From positions 1 through 52,462 of the forward strand of contig JBMOMT010000061.1 in the NCBI GenBank assembly GCA_049324835.1: a DNA stretch of 52,462 bases, read 5' to 3'. The first letter of the stretch is position 1, and the number at the start of each line of letters is the position of its first letter. The translations under genes were made by a program, and so were the position numbers. Below, in pieces: positions 8,529 to 16,167 of this stretch. This DNA is from JBMOMT01 sp049324835 (GTDB lineage Bacteria > Chloroflexota > Anaerolineae > CAYNKW01). The notes under the pieces are model-generated. The model ran no database searches. It saw nothing but the letters and a program-made list of their open reading frames with translations, and was not told where the DNA came from.

Positions 8529-9161
8529 TCATTCGTCGCCTGGTGAGTCGTCTGCCTCCAATGCTTCCAGGAGATCCTGTGTGGCCTGGTAGGCCTTTTT
8601 GATGGCAAACTCCATCGCTTTGACATCTGGAAAGCGACCGCCCATCAGAAACAGGCTGCCATGCGCCAGGGTCTCCTCGATGTAGCGGGTAATGGCCTCG
8701 ACCTTTTGTCGGTGGCGCACCCAAGGGGCGCCAGCCGTGGGCCGCAGGTGAAAACGTTGTAAAACGGCGTCGGCGCAACGATCGGCCACCTGCAGCTTCC
8801 AGGCGCGGACACAGGTGAGCACATCTGGCACCGGACGGTTCTTTTCGAACAGATCGTCTACCGTGCTGCGGATGTGTAGACGGTGGTTTTTGCGCCTCTC
8901 TAACCCCGGCTCCACCTGCGACTGGTTTTTCCAGGCCTCGATCTCGGATGGGTCGTCGGCTGGCGTTTTACGGCGCAACTCGAACGTCGCCAGCATCTGC
9001 TGCTGGGTGGCTTTCATCCAATTCTGCCGCCACTCGGAGCCAAGAAAGGCCAGGCTCTCCGGCAGGGCAATCTGAAGCGATTCCTCACCTGGCTCAGGAG
9101 GGCGCAGGCCCAAGATCACCTTTAACAACGCGGCTAGTTCGGTTTGGACATCGCTTTCCAC
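8529..9161 (-). CDS. Conserved-looking protein of unknown function (210 aa)
   Basis: I do not recognise a family. The protein is soluble, mostly helical in character and charged. It has a Trp/Arg-rich middle (ERRKNHRLHIRSTVDDLF), a LMGGRFPDVKAMEFAIKKAYQ stretch near the C-terminus and an acidic tail. The GTG start at 9161 has an AGGCAGG-like site upstream and lies 12 bases after the stop of the aldolase gene; a terminator follows its own stop. So it is almost surely the second gene of a two-gene operon. Codon use and frame preference fit a real gene. A link to the aldolase pathway is only suggested by position. Confidence 0.7.
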   Translation of the reverse strand: MESDVQTELAALLKVILGLRPPEPGEESLQIALPESLAFLGSEWRQNWMKATQQQMLATFELRRKTPADDPSEIEAWKNQSQVEPGLERRKNHRLHIRSTVDDLFEKNRPVPDVLTCVRAWKLQVADRCADAVLQRFHLRPTAGAPWVRHRQKVEAITRYIEETLAHGSLFLMGGRFPDVKAMEFAIKKAYQATQDLLEALEADDSPGDE

Positions 9162-9173
9162 GGTTTTGCCTGC

Positions 9174-10073
9174 CTAGATCAGCCTGGCTGTTTCCAGAAT
9201 ACCCTGCAACTCGAGCCGTTTATCCTGGGCCAAAGGCAGGAGCGGCGGGCGCGGTGGCCCACCATAATAACCCACCATATCCAGGGCCGCCTTGAGACCA
9301 CTGACCCCAAAACGACTGGTGACGGCCAGGTTCACCGGCAGCATACGCAGAAAAAGCTGTCGCCCCTGTTCGATCTCACCCCGGTTGAACAGCTCGTACA
9401 TCGCCACCGATTCGTTCGGCGCACAGTTGGCCAGCGCCAGGATGCCCCCAGACACGCCCATGGTCAGGGAAGGGTAAAAAAAGTTGGCCGAACCGGCCAG
9501 CACACCAAACGACGGCCGGCTCTGGCGGATGGTCTCGCCCATCTTGGCGATGTTGCCGCCTGTGTCTTTGACACCCACGATGTTGGCATGCTGCGAGAGC
9601 TCTGCCAGCAGCTCCGCCGACAGGTCCATGCCTGTGGCCGGCGGCAGATTGTAGATGATGACCGGGATGGGGGAAGCGTCGGCCACCGCCCGATAATAAC
9701 TGAGCAGCGCCGGCGTTGTCATCTGGCTTTTGTAATAATGAGGGTTGACAATGATCGCCGCGTCGGCTCCGATCTCGGCAGCCTTTTCGGTCAGGATGAT
9801 GGTGTGCCGGGTCGATTCGTGGGCCGTGCCGGCGATCATCAACTTGTCCTTGGCAATGGCCTGGCGAGCCGTCAGCAGCACCTCGGTGCGCTCTTGCTCA
9901 TCCAGGTACACCCACTCACCGTTGGAGCCCAGCACGATGTAGCCGCTGAGGCCGGTCTGGTTCCATTTTTCCAGATTGGCGGCCATCTTGTCGTGAGCGA
10001 CGCTGCCGTCCTCATCAAAGGAGGTGACGATCGGCGTGAACACCCCTCGCAGAGAAATATCGCTTTGTGCCAT
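9174..10073 (-). CDS. DapA/HOGA-family pyruvate-dependent aldolase
   Basis: A 299-aa TIM-barrel aldolase of the dihydrodipicolinate synthase superfamily. The Schiff-base lysine is K169 (GVKDTGGN) and the conserved tyrosine is Y141 (IIYNLPP). At the GTTGE motif position it reads GSNGEW, the form typical of 4-hydroxy-2-oxoglutarate aldolases rather than true DapA, so HOGA or a related keto-acid aldolase is more likely; the substrate cannot be decided here. The ATG at 10073 has GGAGG eight bases upstream. The longer ORF to 10238 reads through intergenic sequence and is rejected. The 210-aa unknown gene follows by 12 bases. Confidence 0.88.
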   Translation of the reverse strand: MAQSDISLRGVFTPIVTSFDEDGSVAHDKMAANLEKWNQTGLSGYIVLGSNGEWVYLDEQERTEVLLTARQAIAKDKLMIAGTAHESTRHTIILTEKAAEIGADAAIIVNPHYYKSQMTTPALLSYYRAVADASPIPVIIYNLPPATGMDLSAELLAELSQHANIVGVKDTGGNIAKMGETIRQSRPSFGVLAGSANFFYPSLTMGVSGGILALANCAPNESVAMYELFNRGEIEQGRQLFLRMLPVNLAVTSRFGVSGLKAALDMVGYYGGPPRPPLLPLAQDKRLELQGILETARLI

Positions 10074-10324
10074 GCTCAGAACCTCCGTGTTGAAAAAAAT
10101 AGAGACCCTTTCATAATGCAGAGTAACGGTTGAATCGCCTGTGTAAAAGAGTATAATGCTGGTAGGAAGACCAGCACTCACTTCACACAAGGGGGACGTA
10201 CACGAGTATACTCCAATTGGTCGAAAAATGCACACCACAAAAACGGCGCGTACCTCTCGAATAGAGTCCGTTGCCCAACCAGGGCAGCGACAAAGGATAG
10301 TGGGTCGATCCGGTTGTCCTCATT

Positions 10325-10395
10325 CAACAGATGGGTCCACTGAAAAAACTCTTTCACCACAAAGGCGCAAAGGACACCAAGTACCATTCCGTATC
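10325..10395 (-). repeat. C repeat, copy C2 (71 bp, inverted relative to C1)
   Basis: Reverse complement of 92-162 with one mismatch. This opens the repeat-rich gap 10074-11048, which holds no intact gene. Confidence 0.85.
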
Positions 10396-10486
10396 TTGAA
10401 TTTTCTCCAAGCTTGGCGTTCTTGGTATCCTGGCGGTTCAAATGACCTTTTTTCAGGAGAGTCACAGATAGACAAGTGTTGAACTC

Positions 10487-10639
10487 GTAACTGCTCACCC
10501 TCCCGCAGGCTCTGGTAGGGGCACGGCATGCCGTGCCTCCTCGTGCCGCTACATTTTGCAGATTTACCGGGCCCAGTCGGCTAAATTGTGGCACAGGATA
10601 ACCGATTTCAGCCTGCAGGAGGGTAGGCCGAGCAGTTAC
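10487..10639 (+). mobile_element. A-family MITE-like element, copy A2, with 8-bp target duplication
   Basis: A 153-bp element. The left end is GTAACTGCTCACCCTCCCGC; the right end is the inverted form ending GAGCAGTTAC. It is flanked by a perfect 8-bp direct repeat TTGAACTC (10479-10486 and 10640-10647). GTAA termini and 8-bp duplications are characteristic of IS66-family insertions. The interior has no ORF. An IS66 transposase fragment lies about 100 bases downstream. Confidence 0.85.
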
Positions 10640-10654
10640 TTGAACTCGTGCTAA

Positions 10655-10702
10655 AAGTGCGTTGCACCTGCTCCGTGGGCGAATTTAACATTGTCGAGCT
10701 AC
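10655..10702 (+). repeat. D repeat, copy D2
   Basis: Starts AAGTGCGTTGCACCT like 199-235 and ends with an ATTGTCGAG string shared with 52332-52379 (inverted). Lies between element A2 and the IS66 transposase fragment. Confidence 0.55.
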
Positions 10703-10743
10703 GATTTTAAGGCGCCGTTTGACCTGTCTGCCGACAGGCAGGC

Positions 10744-10917
10744 AACAATCTGGCCGAGCGAGACCTGCGCATGGTCAAGTTGAAACAAAAGGTGTCGGGT
10801 TGCTTCTGCAGCCAGGAAGGGGCCCGAACGTTTTGTCACCTCCGCAGCTACATCTCCACCGCCCGCAAGAATGGGCAGCGTGTGCTCAAAGTATTGAGGA
10901 ACATGGACTCGCTCCTA
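10744..10917 (+). pseudogene. IS66-family transposase, C-terminal remnant
   Basis: About 58 in-frame codons reading NNLAERDLRMVKLKQKVSGC, followed by EGARTFCHLRSYISTARK, which match the conserved C-terminal end of IS66-type (TnpC) transposases (usual forms NNxAERxLR, KxKQKxSGCF, RSYISTARKxG). Everything N-terminal, including the DDE catalytic core, is missing, and the reading frame then runs into an unrelated repeat. A remnant, not a functional gene. It supports a past IS66 element here and gives a likely enzyme source for the A-family elements. Confidence 0.85.
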
Positions 10918-10943
10918 AGGATCCGTAAAAATATAAATTCCCG

Positions 10944-11021
10944 TGTCACCCTGAGCGAAGCGAAGGGTCTCGTTCTACTCAAACGGGATTCTTCGCGCCC
11001 TTACAGGCGCTCAGAATGACA
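10944..11021 (+). repeat. Inverted-end repeat of the TGTCAxxCTGAGCG type
   Basis: About 78 bp with ends TGTCACCCTGAGCG and CGCTCAGAATGACA, inverted repeats differing at two positions. The interior carries GAAGCGAAGGGTCTCG and its near complement. This type of intergenic repeat is common in many environmental bacterial genomes. It lies just past the stop of the leftward FecR-domain gene and may form its 3' end. Confidence 0.7.
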
Positions 11022-11048
11022 GTGGCGGAAGTTATTCTTTTACAGACC

Positions 11049-13262
11049 CTAAGGCCCCACAATCGTATTGTTATTGCCCGTATTCGTCACCAAAGTGGCT
11101 GATTGGATTGAGACCCAGTTGTTATTGCCCCGTATCGTTACTGGGCCACAACTGCCCAACAAGGTGATGGTGTTGTCGTTGCCATTGATCGTCACCGAGT
11201 TCCCATTACAGGTGAACGTTCGGGTCTGACCATTTTCGTTGATCGCGATGGGGCTGCTGCCACCAGGCGGCGGCTGTGTGGGTATCGGGGGCGGCGGCGC
11301 CGGCGTGGCTGTGGTCGGAACCAGAGTTGCCGTAGGCAGGGGCGTGGCGGTAAAGGCTGGCGTCACCGTAGCTGTCGCCATGGTCGTCGCTGTGGCTGTC
11401 GCCGAAACTGTCACTGCCGGGGTGAGAGTAGGTGTCGCTGAAAGGGTCGCCATAGGGGTGAGAGTAGGCGTCATCGAAGGAGTCGCCGTCGGGCTGACGC
11501 TGCCGGTGGGCGTAAGCGTTGGTGAAGGCAGCGCACAAATTGGCCCGGCTGTCAGGCCAATACCAACATCCGGCCCCTTTACTCCTCCCTGTGTTGTGCC
11601 AACGGCCCAATGGCCATTGACCGTAACAGCAAAAACGCCCTGATCAAACCCAGCCCCCACTTCCCATTTAACCCCTGTCAAACGATAGTTTGGATCAGGG
11701 TTCACGTATTCCCACGGCTCCGGCGTCGCTGCCACCGATCGCGCACAACTCGGCAAGGCCACCATCCAGTTGCTCAAATCCTGAGCACAGGGCAGCTCCG
11801 CCACATGATAGGTCCAGGTCGAGGTGTTATCAGGATGATAGACCACTCCCAAAAAGGTAATCTGATAACAGTCAACAATGAGAGGCGGAAACGGCGTCAT
11901 CGTGGGTGTAGCAGTGGCCGTAACCGAGGGCGTCATCGTGACAGTGGTCGTCAACGTCGCCGTTGCTGTGGGGGTTGGCAACGGCTTTCCAATCTCCTCA
12001 ATCACCAGGGCCACCAGCGTGCCATCAGACAGCGCCGTAAACGTTACCTGCGCCAATGTGCCCAACTCCAGATTGCCAATGAGTTGGGTTTGCCTGGTCA
12101 CGGCCACCGTTACAGCGCCAATTTGCCAGAAATTGGGGCCCATGTTTTCAATGGCAGCCGTAAAACTGAAACTCGAAGCCCCTGGCAAGGAGGCGGTTAT
12201 CACATCGGCCAGCCAGACATTACCGGAGACGATACGGCCACTGACAGACACAAAATCTCCCACCGTCGGATCGCCCACAATCACCGTCTGGCCAATTACC
12301 GTCACCGGTAAATTGCCAATCGTCCAAAGCGTCCCTGCAATGTGGGTCAATTCCCCCTGACCGGCGAACTGGTAAGCTGCGGCTGCCAGAGCCAGGCCAG
12401 GGCCCGCCAGCGTTGCCTGTCCAGTCTGTAAAGTAACTGTCTCCCCGGAACCGATCATCGTGACCTGGCCTTCGGTTACGCTGACACGCGTCTGACCATC
12501 AGGCTGAACCGCCACCGCAAAAGACGTGCCTTGCACTTGGACCGTGCCGCCGGGGGTTTCGACCTGGTAAAAAGCAGTACGCCCGCGCAAAGGCACAACC
12601 TCATGGCTGGTTGCTCCCTCTGATTGTGTCCACGTTACCCGTAACCCACCCCCCAGCCGGCCCGATACGGTGGTCAGGGTGACCTCGCTATCTGCGGCGA
12701 TGGTTGTTTCTGTATCCTCAAAAAAGCGCACCGTCGCTGAGCTATAGCTATTCGTGCGGATATGTTGCCCGCTCCGCACGGAATCACCCCTGTGCAGTGA
12801 GGCCCAACCTTCATCGGTCAACACCTCAACCTGGCCCACCACGGCTGTCACCTGGGCCGCCTTCATCCGACCGTTGTTGACGAGGAATATCGTCAGCAGC
12901 AAACCGACGCCAAAGAGCGCCAGGATCAGCCCCGCGGCCAGGGCGCCGGCCAGGTGCAACCGGGTAAATCGAATCCGCAAACCGGCAGTCAGTTGGGCCA
13001 AAGCCGTTCTCAGGCCATCCAACCCGGCCAACGCCTTTGGAGAACTGGGTTCAGCGGCAGGGGCCGATTGGCCCACAGCCATCAGATGCGCCTGGTAACG
13101 AGCATCCACTGCCGGGGGCAGAACCGGATGCTCCAAATTGGTGATGGCCGCGGCCAGTTCCTGAAGATCCGGTGCACACTCGGCTCCAGCCACATCCTGC
13201 GCCATTCCTCGGTGCGCGGTTAATTCATCCAGATATTTTTGTAGGCGTTCTGTTTCCATCAT
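11049..13262 (-). CDS. Membrane FecR-domain protein with extracellular DUF3060-like C-terminus
   Basis: A 737-aa protein. A cytoplasmic N-terminus of about 100 residues is followed by one membrane segment (about 102-127), a FecR-like domain (about 140-275, with SVRSGQHIRT and VQGTSFAVAV stretches), further beta-rich segments, two long Thr/Pro-rich linkers, an extracellular domain with paired Cys, and a C-terminal Asn/Gly-rich repeat region (VTINGNDNTITL...NGNNNTIVGP-like) resembling DUF3060. The ATG overlaps the stop of the upstream ECF sigma factor gene, so the two are coupled. A role as membrane partner or anti-sigma factor for that sigma is likely (inference). No classic zinc anti-sigma motif is visible. 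Confidence 0.82.
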   Translation of the reverse strand: MMETERLQKYLDELTAHRGMAQDVAGAECAPDLQELAAAITNLEHPVLPPAVDARYQAHLMAVGQSAPAAEPSSPKALAGLDGLRTALAQLTAGLRIRFTRLHLAGALAAGLILALFGVGLLLTIFLVNNGRMKAAQVTAVVGQVEVLTDEGWASLHRGDSVRSGQHIRTNSYSSATVRFFEDTETTIAADSEVTLTTVSGRLGGGLRVTWTQSEGATSHEVVPLRGRTAFYQVETPGGTVQVQGTSFAVAVQPDGQTRVSVTEGQVTMIGSGETVTLQTGQATLAGPGLALAAAAYQFAGQGELTHIAGTLWTIGNLPVTVIGQTVIVGDPTVGDFVSVSGRIVSGNVWLADVITASLPGASSFSFTAAIENMGPNFWQIGAVTVAVTRQTQLIGNLELGTLAQVTFTALSDGTLVALVIEEIGKPLPTPTATATLTTTVTMTPSVTATATPTMTPFPPLIVDCYQITFLGVVYHPDNTSTWTYHVAELPCAQDLSNWMVALPSCARSVAATPEPWEYVNPDPNYRLTGVKWEVGAGFDQGVFAVTVNGHWAVGTTQGGVKGPDVGIGLTAGPICALPSPTLTPTGSVSPTATPSMTPTLTPMATLSATPTLTPAVTVSATATATTMATATVTPAFTATPLPTATLVPTTATPAPPPPIPTQPPPGGSSPIAINENGQTRTFTCNGNSVTINGNDNTITLLGSCGPVTIRGNNNWVSIQSATLVTNTGNNNTIVGP

Positions 13263-13807
13263 GGCATTTCCTCTCCCAGCAACAACCGCTTTCGTAACGC
13301 TTCCAACGCTCGCTGCTGCAACATCCGGACGGCGCCGTCACTTTTTTCCATGGTTGTAGCCACCAACCTGATCCGCATTCCAACCACATAACGCAAAATC
13401 AATACGTCCCGCTGGTCAAGCGTCAAATAGGACAACGCCCGGACCAACCGTTCTACAGTCAACCGCTGCTCCACCACCTGTTCTGGTGAAACATCAGGAC
13501 TGGGCAACCCTGCATCCAGGGGAACATTCTGACGCACCTGCTGGTGACGCCAATAATCAATGACCCGATTGCGGGCGATTTGAAACAACCAGGCGGCAAA
13601 CGGGCATTGTGGTTGATAAGCGGGCAGGGCCTTGAGCATCTTTTCAAACACGTCCCCGGTTAGGTCTGCCGCCACCTCGACATCGTTGGTGCGATAATAA
13701 ATAAAGCGGAACACACCTTGCTTAAAATGTTCGTAGAGGGCGGTCAAGGCGGCTGCATCCCCTCGCCGGGCATCAGCAACAACACAAAGCTCGGTTGCTT
13801 CAGACAT
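13259..13807 (-). CDS. ECF-type RNA polymerase sigma factor
   Basis: A 182-aa sigma70-family protein. The region 2 helices are clear (LYEHFKQGVFRFIYYRT, DLTGDVFEKMLKAL, FAAWLFQIARNRVIDYWR, about residues 24-90). After a linker comes region 4 with LTLDQRDVLILRYVVGM and an HTH ending GAVRMLQQRALEALRKRL. Sigma2 and Sigma4 only, as expected for extracytoplasmic-function sigmas. The ATG has GGGGAG eight bases upstream. It directs transcription of an unknown regulon, probably including its own operon; an inverted-repeat candidate site lies at 13826-13853. It is followed with a 4-base overlap by the membrane FecR-domain protein. Confidence 0.92.
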   Translation of the reverse strand: MSEATELCVVADARRGDAAALTALYEHFKQGVFRFIYYRTNDVEVAADLTGDVFEKMLKALPAYQPQCPFAAWLFQIARNRVIDYWRHQQVRQNVPLDAGLPSPDVSPEQVVEQRLTVERLVRALSYLTLDQRDVLILRYVVGMRIRLVATTMEKSDGAVRMLQQRALEALRKRLLLGEEMP

Positions 13808-13825
13808 ATTTATGTCTCCCCTGAA

Positions 13826-13853
13826 TAGACGTCTATAAGCTATAACGTGTCTA
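13826..13853 (-). promoter_or_regulatory. Inverted-repeat candidate operator upstream of the ECF sigma gene
   Basis: A 28-base interrupted inverted repeat: TAGAC and TATA on one side, AGC centre, TATA and GTCTA on the other. It includes the 12-bp perfect palindrome ATAGACGTCTAT (13825-13836). It ends about 20 bases before the sigma gene start. A promoter or operator role is inferred from position only. Confidence 0.45.
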
Positions 13854-13885
13854 CTTGAAAAAGATCACGGTTTATTTGGAGTTTT

Positions 13886-14026
13886 GTAACTGCTCACCCT
13901 CCTGCAGGCTCTTGCAGGGGCCGTGTCTCTGCTGCCGCAATTTATCGATTCGCCAGCGTCCAGTTGGCCAGATTGTGGGACAGGATGAACGATTTTAGCC
14001 TGCGGGAGGGTAGGCTGAGCAGTTAC
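13886..14026 (+). mobile_element. A-family MITE-like element, copy A3 (complete)
   Basis: A 141-bp element with ends GTAACTGCTCA / TGAGCAGTTAC, which are perfect 11-bp inverted repeats. Inside them lie CCTCCTGCAGGC and GCCTGCGGGAGG; the right end carries five extra bases. The interior matches copy A1 almost exactly. No clean 8-bp flanking duplication is visible here. It lies in the gap 13808-14764, which holds no intact gene. Confidence 0.8.
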
Positions 14027-14033
14027 AGAACTT

Positions 14034-14508
14034 TTACCAACCACCTGCCGATAACTTGACCTTCTCTGCCGCCAGCCAGCGCCCCGCCGTACTGGCCGCA
14101 ATGTGGCTCACCACCCCCAACACCACCAGCAGCCTGGCTATCTCGGCGTTGCTCCATCGCGCAAACGTCACCCCCTTTGCCTGGGGACGACTGCACGCCA
14201 AGGCCGTTGCTTCGGCACGCACCTCAGGGGGAAAAACGCCTCGGCCTTCCAGACCGAGGCAGGTCGTCGATGCTCCGGCTGTCCGCCCAATACCGACGCC
14301 AGAATCTCACCACCCGGTCGATGGCGCCCGCCTCCTGGGCAATCTGTTGATTGCTCCACTCGGGATGGTCGAAGGCCGCCAACAGAATACGCGCCCGAAA
14401 GACCTGACCCTGAGGCGCCTTTCGAGAACTCGGCAGTCGGCGAAAGTGTTGCTCTTCTTCGCTTGTTAAGACAATGGCATACTTGGCTTCGGTCCACGCA
14501 TGTTTCAC
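14034..14508 (-). pseudogene. IS630-family transposase, N-terminal remnant with frameshift
   Basis: The first part encodes a helix-turn-helix start typical of IS630 transposases (RARILLAAFDHPEWSNQQIA, then VVRFWRRYWADSRSIDDL and PRSGRPRRFSP). At about 14227 a run of five C has one base too many and gives a stop. The next frame continues the family pattern (EVRAEATALACS, ARWSNAEIARLLV, ASTAGRWLAAEKVK) to 14034. The DDE catalytic domain is absent. A dead fragment flanked by A-family elements A3 and A4, directly upstream of the mraZ promoter. Confidence 0.8.
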
Positions 14509-14553
14509 CTCCAGCAAGTATACATGCGTTCTGCGTAACAGCCAAACTAGGAC

Positions 14554-14601
14554 GTAACTTGCGGGTCGGTGTACTTGGCCTGCGGGAGGGTGAGCAGTTA
14601 C
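14554..14601 (+). mobile_element. A-family element, copy A4 (internally deleted)
   Basis: A 48-bp derivative: the left end begins GTAACTTGCGGG and the right end is CCTGCGGGAGGGTGAGCAGTTAC-like. It lies about 30 bases upstream of the mraZ promoter -35. No flanking duplication is visible. Confidence 0.55.
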
Positions 14602-14630
14602 CAACAAACCTTAAAATTTGCATCCACGAC

Positions 14631-14659
14631 TGTACAAAACATAAAAGTTGGTGTATAAT
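14631..14659 (+). promoter_or_regulatory. dcw operon promoter (PmraZ)
   Basis: TGTACA (14631-14636), 17 bases, TATAAT (14654-14659): consensus -10, four of six matches at -35, optimal spacing. Transcription would start near 14666, about 100 bases before the mraZ ATG. Confidence 0.75.
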
Positions 14660-14661
14660 AG

Positions 14662-14707
14662 TGGGTAACTATGGTGGAAAATGGGGGAAAGTGGAGATTG
14701 GGTGGGA
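14662..14707 (+). promoter_or_regulatory. mraZ: Putative MraZ-binding box array
   Basis: Five TGG-led pentamers at nearly perfect helical spacing: TGGGT 14662, TGGTG 14672, TGGGG 14682, TGGAG 14692, TGGGA 14703. Known MraZ operators are direct TGGGN-type repeats with about 10-bp period upstream of mraZ. The array here begins at the expected transcription start and covers the early 5' leader, which suits autorepression of the whole dcw cluster. Binding itself is not shown. Confidence 0.7.
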
Positions 14708-14764
14708 GGTTAATGCCATCCTGCGTCTCAAAAAACCCTCCCAGTGGAAAGATGTGTAGAACAT

Positions 14765-15175
14765 ATGTTCTTGGGTCGATACGAACACTCGATCGATGAC
14801 AAAGGCCGGCTGACCATTCCGGCCAAATTTCGCGGCGACCTGGCCGCTGGCGTGGTGGTGACCAAGGGCATCGACTGCTGCCTGTACCTGTTCCCCACCA
14901 GCCAGTTCGAGACATTAGCCGCCCGCATTCGCGAGTTGCCCATCACCCAGGAGCAGGCGCGCGAGTTCCGACGGCAGATGTTCGCCGACGCCAGCGACGA
15001 AATTCCCGATAAACAAGGCCGCATCATCATCCCGCCCTATTTGCGTGAATACGCCGGCATCGACGCCCAGGTCATCGTGACCGGATTGGATACCTACATC
15101 GAGATCTGGTCCACCGAGGTCTGGCACAATCGCCAGACGCCCGACAATCAACACTGGGAACAATTGGGTATCTAG
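14765..15175 (+). CDS. mraZ: MraZ, transcriptional regulator of the dcw cluster
   Basis: A 136-aa protein with two tandem SpoVT/AbrB-like DNA-binding halves. The first holds DDKGRLTIPAKFR, the second PDKQGRIIIPPYLREYAGI; the conserved DxxGR pattern appears in both. MraZ forms ring oligomers that bind TGGG-type repeats upstream of its own gene, and a matching array lies at 14662-14707. The ATG at 14765 is chosen because the family starts MFxGxYEHSID; an in-frame GTG at 14744 would add seven residues. No strong ribosome site is visible. The gene is ten bases before rsmH. Confidence 0.95.
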   Translation: MFLGRYEHSIDDKGRLTIPAKFRGDLAAGVVVTKGIDCCLYLFPTSQFETLAARIRELPITQEQAREFRRQMFADASDEIPDKQGRIIIPPYLREYAGIDAQVIVTGLDTYIEIWSTEVWHNRQTPDNQHWEQLGI

Positions 15176-15185
15176 GGGCGTTACG

Positions 15186-16133
15186 ATGGCTGGCAACCAT
15201 CTTGCCCCTAATTATACTCACGAACCTGTACTTTATCAAGAGGTCTTGACCGCACTCAAGCCTGAGCAGGGCAGGCGGTTCATAGACGCAACGATAGGGG
15301 GGGGAGGCCATGCCTGGGGGGTACTGGCTGCCTCGTCTCCTGCAGGGCAGCTTCTTGGCATGGACGCCGACCCTGAGGCCCTGGAGGCCGCGCGCTACCG
15401 GCTGGCCCCCTTTGAACAGCGGGTCACACTGGTTCGAGGCAGCTTTGTCCACCTGGAGAAACTGGCCAAACAAACGGGATTTTACCCCGTGGACGGCATA
15501 CTCTTTGATCTTGGCATCTCCTCCGCACAGTTGAGTGTCGCAGCACGGGGTTTTTCTTTCCAACAGGATGGCCCACTGGACATGCGTATGGACCCTAACC
15601 AGCCCGGAACCGCATCTGACCTGGTGAACGATCTGCCGGTGGAGGAACTGGCAGACGTGTTGTGGCGTTATGGCGAGGAGCGTCTGGCCCGGCGCATCGC
15701 CCGAGCCATCGTCGCTGCGCGCCCACTGGACAGCACCGTCGATCTGGCACGGGTGGTGGCCGGTGCGGTGGGCCAGCGCGGGCGGATCCATCCGGCCACG
15801 CGCACGTTTCAGGCCCTGCGCATCGCCGTCAACGACGAGCTGGGGGCGTTGGAAAAGGCGCTGCCCCAGGCGACGCGGCTGCTGGCTCCCGGCGGTCGGC
15901 TGGTTTTTATCTCGTTTCACTCGCTGGAAGACAGGCTGATCAAAGACTTTTTCCGGCGAGAATCCCAAGACTGTCTTTGTCCGCCCCAGATGCCGCAGTG
16001 CATCTGCGGCCACCGGGCATCGCTAAAAATCGTGACGCGCCGCCCTGTGGCCCCGACACTCGCCGAGGTGACGGACAATCCACGCAGTCGCAGCGCCAAG
16101 TTGCGGGTGGCGGAAAAGCTCCCAGCCGACTGA
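15186..16133 (+). CDS. rsmH: 16S rRNA (cytosine-1402 N4)-methyltransferase RsmH
   Basis: A 315-aa SAM-dependent methyltransferase that modifies C1402 of 16S rRNA. Visible hallmarks: N-terminal HEPVLYQEVL, SAM-binding DATIGGGGHAWGVL, GMDADPEALE, DGILFDLGISSAQL, RGFSFQQDGPLDMRMD, FISFHSLEDRLIK and a C-terminal Cys cluster. Length is normal for the family. The ATG has AGGGGCG upstream. Standard second gene of the dcw cluster. Confidence 0.96.
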   Translation: MAGNHLAPNYTHEPVLYQEVLTALKPEQGRRFIDATIGGGGHAWGVLAASSPAGQLLGMDADPEALEAARYRLAPFEQRVTLVRGSFVHLEKLAKQTGFYPVDGILFDLGISSAQLSVAARGFSFQQDGPLDMRMDPNQPGTASDLVNDLPVEELADVLWRYGEERLARRIARAIVAARPLDSTVDLARVVAGAVGQRGRIHPATRTFQALRIAVNDELGALEKALPQATRLLAPGGRLVFISFHSLEDRLIKDFFRRESQDCLCPPQMPQCICGHRASLKIVTRRPVAPTLAEVTDNPRSRSAKLRVAEKLPAD

Positions 16134-16167
16134 CACCGGCTATCAACAAAAGTGACGAGTGAACAAC

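Noticed and set aside
13878..14034. 8-bp target duplication around element A3
   Set aside because: Flanks GGAGTTTT and AGAACTTT do not match well enough; only A2 and A6 show clean duplications.
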